This document shows positions 55,462 to 64,000 of a DNA stretch of 64,000 nt, one piece after another. The notes under the pieces were generated by a model that searched no databases, had not been told where the DNA came from, and saw only the letters and a list, made by a program, of their open reading frames with translations. The number at the start of each line of letters is the position of its first letter. The first letter of the stretch is position 1. Origin of the DNA: Sequoia sempervirens (Eukaryota; Streptophyta; Pinopsida; Cupressales; Cupressaceae); contig VDFB02270651.1 in the NCBI GenBank assembly GCA_007258455.2, positions 494,458,320 to 494,522,319 of the forward strand, read 5' to 3'. The position numbers and the translations under genes were made by a program.

Positions 55462-56749
55462 TGTAGACATGTAAAATATCTTGATTGATATTGTGCACTC
55501 AATTTTGATTCACTAACACCAATTCTTCCTTAATCACTTCTTTACTAACCAATTAATTGAATAATCCTTATTTAATTAATTCATCAAGATTCCTCTTTTA
55601 ATTAAATAAATCAACCTTATTTGATTAAATCTAATATTCTTCTTTTAATTAAATAAATCATTTTATTTAATTAAATCCTAATGTTCCTCCTTTGATTAAA
55701 TAAATCATTTTATTTAATTAAATCCTAAAGTCATCTCTTTTAATTAAATAAATCAATTTTATTTGATTAAATCTAATGTTCTTCATTTAATTGAATAAAT
55801 CAAATTTATTTAGTTAAGTTACTAATCTCCCAACTATCCTCTCATTTGATTTAAATAAATCTAAATATCTAAATCAAATGTCAAATCAAACTAACTTCCA
55901 TCTAAGTTAATTATTCCTAATGAACTCCTAGCACTAATCCTCCATTCATCTAGCTTTTGCAACTTGCACATATAAATCAATTTATTTTATTTATTAATTC
56001 TTCTATTTCCATTCAAAAATGGCATCTCTTTGGAATATTCCATCAATTTGAAATCTCCCTCCCAAAAGGACTTGTCCTCCAACATGGCATTTATAGCTCT
56101 TACATGTCCTTTTTCTTGATCCAAGTGGCATTAACTCATCTTTCAACTCTTCCTCCACAAGCCATCTTTTGAATTTCAAATTCCACCTAATTGCATTTAA
56201 CATGCACATTGTTCAAAATGTGCTCCACTCTCCTTCGCTAGCATGTTGACAAGTGGCACAATGCCATTAGTTCAAGTCTAATCCCACATTCCATCCTATT
56301 CTTCAATCTTCAATCCTTCTTCCTTATAAATAGAGGTCTTCTCTATTGATTTGGAATCCACAATCATCCACAATCATCCAAAACTTCATGCAAAGTTATT
56401 ATCTACAGATTTCATGCAATTTCATCCATTTTCATCCAAGTTATCATAGCATTTCTCATCCATAGCTAGGTTATTGGAAATTTTTCATCAAGAATCACAC
56501 ATCCATCATCAAAGCTTGTCAAGGAATTGGGAAAGGGCTTCTTTCCACATCAAAGAAGCACCAATTCCCCCATGGGATGTTGGTTTGAGCATTTGAATAA
56601 GATTCATTAGTTTTCATTTAATCATTTTACTTTGTTTCTTATTCATTGTGTTTGAATGAATTTCACGGGGAAGGCTAGTTTAGATTTGTTTATTGACTAG
56701 CATTGGATTGTTTGTTCATGTTTGAGCAGGTCTAGACCAAGCATTCACA
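55462..56749 (+). repeat. 5' LTR of element D
   Basis: The end is secure: …GCATTCACA followed three bases later by the PBS. The start TGTAGACATGTAAAAT is proposed from likeness to TGTACACTTAAAAAT of element E and gives a similar length. It contains an AT-rich tandem array and TATAAATAG at 56325-56333, a likely promoter. Confidence 0.6.
55591..55822 (+). repeat. 47-bp AT-rich tandem repeat in the LTR of element D
   Basis: About five units of TCTTTTAATTAAATAAATCA followed by TTTTATTTGATTAAATC-like sequence, each 46-49 bases. Each unit is nearly self-complementary (TTTAATTAAATAAA…TTTATTTAATTAAA). Confidence 0.7.
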
Positions 56750-56752
56750 TTT

Positions 56753-56770
56753 TGGTGCCCATCATGAGGC
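56753..56770 (+). promoter_or_regulatory. Primer-binding-site-like sequence of element D
   Basis: TGGTGCCCATCATGAGGC, the decayed counterpart of TGGCGCCCACCGTGGGGC in element E. The changes are C-to-T or G-to-A transitions. Confidence 0.7.
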
Positions 56771-56835
56771 GTAGCCTCATTTTTAACATTTTTTGGCAAG
56801 TTTTCGTTGGCAATTTTGGTCGTGAATCTCAATGT

Positions 56836-57060
56836 AGCGCACATGTGGCTTCTTTTAGCACATAGGTGGTGACTTTTGGCGCATCCAGGCTCTATTATAG
56901 CACATACACAACATATTCCAGCACATTTATCTCCTGTTTCAGTGTATATACAGGATATTTTAGCACATATGGTCTAAGTTTTAGCACATATGGTCTGATT
57001 TTTAGTGCATATGGTCTTTGTTTTAGTGCATATGCTCTCTGTTTTAGCACTTTTATAGTC
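56836..57060 (+). repeat. 21-bp-period tandem array in the leader of element D (ten units)
   Basis: Units start TAGCACATATGGTCTGATTT with variants TAGCGCACATGTGG, TGGCGCATCCAGG and TAGTGCATATGGTC; every unit from 56836 to about 57046 is exactly 21 bases. One frame gives FSAYGLC/FSTYGLS heptads, comparable to FSAREDC in element E. It starts about 83 bases after the PBS. Confidence 0.8.
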
Positions 57061-57061
57061 A

Positions 57062-57950
57062 ATCTTAAAATGGCTATATCTTGGTCATATGGAGGTCTCT
57101 TTTGAAGCTTTTTTTTTTAAATGGGGTAGAATTTCATAATCTATGTGATGGTGTAAGTTTTTATTAATTTTTGTATAGTTGAAATTTTCAATTTTACACC
57201 TAAATTCAAAACACATTGTAACATGGTCTAAAGTTTAGGTTTTTTATGCTTAATCATTTATCTAACCCTCATATCTTGTTGTTTCTTGATCTCATCTAAC
57301 ATTTTGAGCATGGCTTCTAGGTTTTAAGAGGAGCATGGAGCATTGAAGTGAAGAAAAATCATTTGATATCCATTGTCTAGGAAAAGAAGAAAACAAGAAG
57401 AGCTTCCTATGGCACTTTCTTTTTCATAATTGTTAAAAAGTGTTCTTTAACACTTTAAGAGCATTTTTAATCCCATCTTTGGATATTATTATCTTAAGCT
57501 TTAGAAATTAAATACATTTCATTTGGGTTTTAAAAAGAGCATACAAAAGATTTTTTTTCCACAAATGGTTAAAAATAACAATTAGAAACTCACTAGATTT
57601 TATTTTGGGTCGTAAAAATTGAACAAACAACTTCAAACACTTGGTTTTGGTGCTATAAAAAGAATCCATCATTTCTTTGAGGATTAAATGAACATGTGCT
57701 TATCTTGCTTTTTAATCCTCTTTACAAGCTAATACCATTGAAATGTGTATGCACTTATCTCGTGCTTCATGACGATCTTGAGAATCAAAAGCATTTTGGT
57801 GATATTAGGTTGTCTAAAAGATTGCCTCCACACTTCAAATTTGGGCTCTTAAAATTGAACAAAGCTTGCTAGTGTGAGAAAGGACATTGTGTGTGTTCTC
57901 TCTTTGTTCACACAAACAAAGATTGATCGAACTATGGATGCACCTACTCA
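57062..57950 (+). other. Noncoding leader of element D
   Basis: No open frame or repeat is supported. The sequence resembles typical AT-rich 5' leader DNA and leads into the conserved block at 57960. Confidence 0.4.
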
Positions 57951-57954
57951 CTTT

Positions 57955-58260
57955 TTTTACCTTTAGAGGGTCTTCCTTGGTGGGAAAAAGTACTCACCCC
58001 AAGGGAATGACCCAAGCGGTAACAAGCATAAGCCAAGATCTTCCAAACCACTATATAAATTTTTGGTTGCGATGAAAATCGTAAACAATGGGAAGTGGTG
58101 CATGATAACTCTCCCCCAATGTCTTTATGATGCATAAAGCCCTTGTTCTAAGGGTTGGGAGATCTCTCACAAGGAGCTTATCATTACACCCCCTAAATTG
58201 GATGCCCTTACTACAAACCTTTGTTTAGAATCCAAAATCCCAATATTTGTTAGCATCAAG
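57955..58260 (+). other. Conserved leader block of element D
   Basis: The counterpart of 47800-48110 in element E: TGGTGGGAAAAAGTACTCACC, GGTGCATGATAACTCTCCCC, CCCTTGTTCTAAGGGTTGGGAG, GAGCTTATCATTACACCCCC. The frame open in E contains stops here. The block includes CCCTTGTTCTAAGGG, a short hairpin kept as CCTTTGTTCTAAAGG in E, with paired changes in both arms. Confidence 0.65.
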
Positions 58261-59406
58261 AGGTCAAACCTCTAGATCCATCCCACATATTTGTGATTCT
58301 TTGTAAAGATGAAAAGTTCATCATGGTAGATTCATGAGAATTGAAGCTTGGCTGTCCTGTAGAAGTGAGTGTCATGGAGGGGAGCTAGTGTGGTCAAGCT
58401 TCTAGTCATTCGCTCTGAATAAATGCAACTAGATTTATCCAAGTGGGAACTCAACAAATATTTTATCTTCCATCCTAGGGTTGTGCAATCTTTGATTCAA
58501 TTAAACACATTGATTGGATCCAAAATCTTGAAAAAAACCATTCAACAACAACATCAAATTCAAACCATTGGAAGGAGCAAATACCTTTGACAAATCCAAG
58601 TGCTACTGCTTGTCACTAGGGATTCCATCCTTAGAGTCTTCTAAGTATTTGGACCTATATCTCAATTTTCTCTCTTTAAAGTCAACAATAGGGAACTATT
58701 GCCTTGATTTTCTTGATTTCCACATAATGGACCTTATGGGATGAAAAGGAAATTAAGATATAGACATTCAGTTTGAAAAACAAAGCAAGAAGTGTAGATG
58801 TGGTAAAAGAAATTCATTAATCAAGATGAAATCAATTGAACCCCACACATGTGCTTGTTTATCTTTTGTCTTATGGTCTTTTGAGCAAACATTCATCTTT
58901 TGGTTTAAAGTACTCTCAGGAAAAATCATTTCTTCAAAACCTTGGTCTTGTAAACAAGTCCCTCTTACGTTCATTTAGGATTAAAACAACCAAACATTTC
59001 ATCCACCTCAAACATCAATCAAATCTCATCTCAAAAACAACTTTTAGAACCTTTGAAAAATCATTCATATTAGACTTTTGGTAAAATCCTTCAAATCAAC
59101 ATCAAAATCACCTTGTTTGGCTAACTGTATGTGGATGAATCCTTCCTCATACATCTAGTTAAATTATCATCCTTGTGGACAAGTTTATTCCAAGATAACA
59201 TCCAACATATTGGGGTTTATAATTCCATTATCCAAATAAAATCAAATCCAATCCAAATCAAAAAATCCAAAGTATCCAAAAGTCTAGTATTCCTCCAAGG
59301 ATCTTAAAAGCTCAACACCCATGATATCATTCACCCCTTTCATCCTTCATCTCATCATTGCTCCTAAATCCCTTAGAGGTCAACAAGGTCAATACACAAG
59401 AATAAC
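58261..59406 (+). other. Leader to gag interval of element D
   Basis: About 1.1 kb without a supported gene. Short open frames (58836-59084) have no recognisable motif. It may include a decayed 5' part of gag. Confidence 0.35.
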
Positions 59407-61630
59407 ATGGAATATAAACATGATTCATACATCATGATTAATCTAAATCAACCAAACTATCAAAGCCTTACAATGTCAATTGATTATCAAAACTCATATT
59501 TATACAATCCATACATGGGATCATTATCTCCTACAAACCTCAATGGTACAACAAATGTGAGTATGTCCAATCTAAATTTTGGAACACCTTTTTCCTATGG
59601 TAGATTTAAGTCAAAGTCCAAACCTACAAATATATCAACCAACCAATCAATGCATGAGTCTTCAACAAAACAACATTATCACACCAAATCCATACATGCC
59701 AAATGTGACTATACCAAGTACAAGTTTACTAAACACGAACATTTCAAATCCACACTTGGTAAACTTTGGGATAGATATGTTTTTGAATCATACAAATGTT
59801 GTTCAGAGTCCAAACAATATGTTAACAACTCCATGTATTGATCCAAGTCAAGGTAACACCATGCAAAATCAAAGTTACTTAAATCAAGGCAATGTGAATC
59901 CCAACCACAACAATGTTCAATTTCAACCTATAATGCCAAATCTAAACATCATCCCAAATCAGAACATTGTCCAAAATCAATTTTCCATGATCCCATTCAA
60001 ACACCACAAGTATACACTCCAAATATGCTTGCTCAACAACCAAATCAACTATATCGAGGATATCAAGATCAAATTTTGTGAAATAAAATTGCTTCACTTA
60101 GGAAACTAATTGATTCATATCACCAAGAGACAACTCCACCCCAAAATCTACACACTGCAGAAGGATTATCTCATCAAAACATTGAGTTTTCTCCACAACC
60201 ATATCAAGAACAATATCTCCAATGTCAGGAGGTTAGATATCAAAATCAACAACATCAACAAAAAACCCAATCACCACATCTCAAAGATCAATCACCACAT
60301 CTCCAAGATCAATCACAACAAGAATCACCTCAACAAGAAAAAATCTCACAAGAGAACAAATGTGAATACACTCCTTTTGGAGATTCAATCAAATCAGTGC
60401 TAAGAAAGACACTTCATGCAAAAATCATCACTCTTCCAAAAGAAAGTTATTTCAACTCTGTCCTAGATTTCCCTTAGAATAGGGGTGGATCTTATTGTGA
60501 GTATCATTGAGAAAATATTCATAAAACATCAAATTGTATTAGAATTAAAAATCCCATCCCATACCTTATTGATCATAAAATAATAACTATTGAGGACAAC
60601 GATGAAGATTCAACCACTAGTAATAGCATTGACAATCTCTCCACCACAATTGTTGAAAAAAATGATCAAAATCTATCCATCAATGAGCACCTTGAAGATT
60701 TTTTTACCTCATCCAATGATCAAATCAACATATATCAAGAGCCACTTCTCAATCATGATCAAAATCCACCAATAATACCCAACAATGATCCAATTCAAGA
60801 AATGTTATCATTTGATCGTATGGTTGAAAACATTGACAATCTCTCCACCATAATTGTTGAAAACAATGATAAATATCTATCCATCAATGGGCACCTTGAA
60901 GATGTTTCCACCCCATCCAATGATCAACTCAACATACATCAAGAGCCACTTTTTAGTCATGATCAAAATGCCTCAACAATATTCGACAATGATCTATTTC
61001 AAGGAGTGTTGGAATTATTTGATCCTATTGACATAATCCACAATCCCTTGACCAATGATCATGTTGAAAATGTCTCTACATCACCTAATGAGTTAGAGGA
61101 CATATCTTAAGAATTTATTCCATAGCATGATCAACATCTTTCACCAAATTCTACCAATGGTCCTTTCCAAGACATATTGACATCCTTTGACCTCATGGTT
61201 ATAGATACTAAAGGGATCCTCAACTCAACATTTGATCCAAGTCCACTTAAATATCAAGAGGATATTGAGCCACTTCCCATGCCTAATGAAGATATCCAAG
61301 AACCCTTTATAAGAAATCCATCCTTTGAAATTGACCCATGTCAAGAACTTGATCCAAAGCATGTCAAAAGCAATTCCAAAATTAATCAAGATCAAGAATT
61401 TGTATCTCCAAGATACTACAATGATCTAATGAATACTCTCCTATCTATATAGGATGTCGCAAATAATGATCATATCCATATAGCACATATTCCTCCATCT
61501 ACCCATGAGATGCTTACTCCTAGTGGACATGTATATGATCTTCATTCAAAACAAGAGTCTAATACTCTTAACATTTATACACATGATCAAGATATAGAAA
61601 AATATAGACATATGAGAAATGGGTCATGAA
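59407..61630 (+). pseudogene. gag-like region of element D (N/Q-rich, broken)
   Basis: A long Asn/Gln/Ser-rich low-complexity protein in shifting frames: MEYKHDSYIMINLNQPNYQS, then QGNTMQNQSYLNQGNVNPNH, then QNQQHQQKTQSPHLKDQSPH with a QSPHLKD repeat. At about 60490-60545 the finger YCEYH-stop-ENIHKTSNC gives the C-x2-H-x4-H-x4-C pattern of plant gag nucleocapsids, the main reason to call it gag. After it comes an acidic repeat region (60590-61110) and FDLMVIDTKGILNSTFDPSP. No capsid (PF03732-like) domain is visible, so the capsid part may be deleted or too diverged. Confidence 0.6.
60629..61036 (+). repeat. Two 204-bp coding repeats in the gag-like region of element D
   Basis: A 68-residue unit starting IDNLSTTIVEKNDQNLSINE (60629) is repeated as IDNLSTIIVENNDKYLSING (60833). 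Both contain HLED, SNDQ(I/L)NI, QEPL and HDQN. They are acidic, possibly a flexible linker. Confidence 0.75.
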
Positions 61631-61684
61631 GAATGATTCTACAGAAGTTGTGAATCAGAAACATCTTGTGAAGGAATATCAAAA

Positions 61685-62325
61685 ATGAATCATGAGGAAG
61701 ACTTTTATGTGGACAATGAATCATCAACACCTCTTGGAGAAACATTAAAATTTGATATTTCACAAGATCAAGCCAAATATATGAATCAGGAAGTTATCCC
61801 ACTTATGGAGGGTCCTATCACTTATAAAATTGGATCACTTACCCTTTTTAGAGAAAGCTGTCTTATCAATGAAGAATCTATCACCTTTGAAGATTAACAA
61901 CAAAGCAAAGAAGGAGTGGCACCTTGTTTCCAAGGTAAATCATATCCTATTACAAAAAAAATGTTTCAATAGATGAATTATCAAGGTAGAGGATTAGGCC
62001 TGCATGAACAAGGTATCCCATAACTAGTGTAGATTATTGGCAATCCTAAGCATCAAGGTCTTGGTTATTTGACAATTAAGGGGTCTAAACATATCAATGA
62101 TACCTCCACAAAACTAGGGACAATTATGTCTCAAGCAAACGTCAACATAGGGAGCACAAAGAATCCTTATGGTGAAACCAATGCCAATACTACAACCAAC
62201 CACGTCACAAATCTTCATCCACCCATCACCCCATCCACAAATTGGGACCAATATCAAAAGAAAGAGTTAAATCAAAGTACAAAGAATGTTATCAAAGAAA
62301 AAGAAGTTGAGCATCATAATGGATA
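61685..62325 (+). pseudogene. G-patch-like segment of element D
   Basis: After an acidic open segment (61685-61897) the reading FQ-stop-MNYQGRGLGLHEQGIP…NPKHQGLGY (about 61960-62070) fits the G-patch pattern (PF01585), a glycine-rich nucleic-acid-binding motif present near protease in many plant Tat-lineage polyproteins. Three Gln codons have become TAG/TAA. A Thr/Asn-rich tail follows to 62325. The presence of a G-patch with the CHHC finger supports Tat-like ancestry. Confidence 0.6.
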
Positions 62326-63720
62326 AATCAAATACACATGGATACCAAAGAATACAAAGAAAGATTATCCCTATCAAAAGTTCCATTAGTCAAAGAAACT
62401 ATGGGGAAAAATAAAAAAGGGAAAAGTATCCATCAAAGATGTCCACAAAGGAAAAAATAGGCCTCTCAAGCAATGTACAAAGTATATCAAGCACTTGGTC
62501 CTAATTCCATCCACACTTTTGTATCCACCCATTATTGCTCATCTTCCCAAGTTTGGAGAATCAAAGGTTCCAAACTATCAACCAATCCATCTTTTATTCC
62601 TAAACACACTCCATCCATGCCTCCACGCACAATATCCAATTCTCAAATTGACCATGTATTGGTAGCCACCCTTCATCATAAGGATTCAAAAGGCGTCCTA
62701 TTGTGATGTGAGCACAAAGACAGAGTTAACTCTAGTATCAACAAAGTAGATCAAGAATCTCAAAAGTTGCATTCAAGTACACATATCTTAGAAAAGAAAC
62801 TTCTTCAAGAAGGATATTGATGGAACATCATGACATAAGCATCTACATTGACACTACCAGGTGGTTTAACATGAGCATAAATTTTTCAAAAATTAAAAAA
62901 AATTAAAAAAATCAAAAAATCATGAGAATAGTAAAGATAAAAATCGTCCTCTAGTGAAAACTGCATGGGAGGCACTTTGGGAAGGTACCATGATGAAAAC
63001 CTAGAAAACAGGCATCATGCGTAGAATCAAGCATCTATATGTGCTATTTCAGGTGAAAGCATCTTATCTCATCCATCAAAAATCCAGCATTTTATCCATC
63101 TCATCCATAATAAATCCATGCATCCATGAACCATTTATCCAATCCATTTTCATCCATTTACATTCGTCATCCACATTATCTTGATCTCGATAAAAGTTTG
63201 GTGCACACTTTATGCTTGCTTATGGTAAACATCTTGACATGGGTCATTTTCATTAATCCTATCCTACCCAACATTATCTGAACTATGAAGCATTATCTAA
63301 AAGAGCATTATTTATTTGAACATCTTATCTTATTGCAAAATAATCCATATCCATCCATCCATACACCTATCCAAGCATCCACCTAGGGCATTCCATACAT
63401 TGCTAGACACTGGGGGAAGATATTTACATCTTGCTTTGGGAATAAATCTTGGTCTATATATCTTCCAACTTATGTGGTGAGCCAAATATTGGAAAACATG
63501 AAATCAAATTGGTCAAGCATTTATGAGCCAAAATCCGAATCACTAGCCCATGGCATATTTTCACGAGAAGATGTTCCTTATCAAGTTTTATCTTTAATCA
63601 AGCATCAATCCAAACAATCAATATCAGTTGCATCTAATGTGTGCTTCAACATCACATCAAATCATCCAAAACAATTTTGTTCCAAAATCAATCTTCAAAA
63701 TCCTGATCAATCAATCCATC
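62326..63720 (+). other. Uncharacterised internal part of element D
   Basis: A short frame at 62473-62706 (MYKVYQALGPNSIHTFVSTH) has no recognisable motif. A run AAAATTAAAAAAAATTAAAAAAATC is at about 62890-62920. Another frame (63474-63725) includes ENMKSNWSSIYEPKSESLAH, also unrecognised. No DSG protease motif or RT block is visible. Confidence 0.35.
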
Positions 63721-63731
63721 ATTGAATCTTT

Positions 63732-63963
63732 GGATATCCTTCCTAGTCCTTGTGTTGCTTAACACTATCCTTGCATTGTTGTGTATCCTCAACAATGCTA
63801 TCATCATCAATCCATCAATCGAATCCAATCAATCCCTCATCATCTTGGGATATCCATCCTAATCCTTGTGTTGTTTAACACTATCCTTGCATTGTTGTGT
63901 ATCCTCAACAATGTTATCATCATCAATCTATCAATCAAATCAATCAACCCTAGCTTGGATTTC
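63732..63963 (+). repeat. 116-bp tandem repeat at the right edge
   Basis: GGATATCCTTCCTAGTCCTT at 63732 recurs as GGATATCCATCCTAATCCTT at 63848. The two units are about 95% alike by eye and contain CTTGCATTGTTGTGTATCCT and ATCATCATCAATC words. More units may lie beyond the window. Confidence 0.75.
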
Positions 63964-64000
63964 AATAGAATCCCAAAATAGATCACTGATATTATCACAC

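Larger units (their letters stand above)
55462..64000 (+). mobile_element. Element D: Tat-like LTR retrotransposon with leader and gag-like region (3' part outside window)
   Basis: LTR 55462-56749, PBS-like sequence, 21-bp-period array, leader block, N/Q-rich gag-like region with a Cys-His finger, and a G-patch-like segment. No protease, RT or integrase is recognisable before the window ends, so pol is either further right or absent. Similarity to element E lies in the PBS, array period and leader block; LTR length is also close (about 1.29 against 1.22 kb). Confidence 0.7.

Overview
This 64 kb window looks like intergenic DNA of a large, retrotransposon-rich plant genome. It consists almost entirely of nested, decayed LTR retrotransposons with no recognisable host gene. 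I favour a gymnosperm, from the very large Tat-like Ty3/gypsy elements, old divergent copies and low gene content, but no sequence here identifies the species. Nearly every coding region is broken by in-frame stops (mostly TAG/TAA where a related copy has CAG, CAA or TGG) and frameshifts, so most genes are entered as pseudogenes.

Layout. (1) 1-13566, minus strand: element 1, a Tat-like Ty3/gypsy element read right to left: a 6.5 kb LTR (7067-13566), a primer-binding-site-like sequence, then gag, protease, an archaeal-type RNase H, reverse transcriptase, a second RNase H and integrase. (2) 13567-32128, plus strand: element 2, same family and gene order. Element 1 interrupts its gag, a 1.1 kb terminal-inverted-repeat element (17646-18758) interrupts its pol, and LTR-A (22349-32128) follows. 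(3) 32129-40098, plus strand: a 0.49 kb spacer and another LTR (LTR-B), so A and B form a tandem LTR pair. (4) 40099-43966, minus strand: LTR-C, cut by the composite to its left. (5) 45823-49832: element E, a young, complete, non-autonomous 4.0 kb LTR element with a 5-bp target duplication. It sits just upstream of (6) 49838-54192, plus strand: a different, decayed Ty3/gypsy gag-pol (element 3). (7) 55462-64000, plus strand: element D, a larger relative of E with LTR, leader and a gag-like region, running off the window.

The main biological observation concerns the giant LTRs of the element 1/2 family. All four copies (one complete on the minus strand, two on the plus strand, one truncated on the minus strand) contain a gene-like unit inside the LTR. 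It has a TATA-like box, a short leader, a GTAGGT donor, a 1.1-1.4 kb intron, an acceptor next to the start codon, and a long open reading frame of unknown function, called LORF here. In A and B a second TATA box lies about 0.89 kb before the LTR end and could drive the genomic RNA. The LTR therefore appears to be a two-promoter cassette carrying its own spliced gene. Gag-pol in both copies also has an unusual order: the catalytically intact archaeal-type RNase H sits between protease and reverse transcriptase, while the RNase H after reverse transcriptase has lost its first catalytic aspartate.

Elements E and D share a primer-binding site, a 21-bp-period tandem array just behind it, and a conserved leader block, although E has no gag or pol. 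Insertion order, oldest first: LTR-C element, then the element 2/LTR-A/LTR-B composite, then element 1. Element E is the youngest, judged by its nearly identical LTRs. All similarities were judged by eye.
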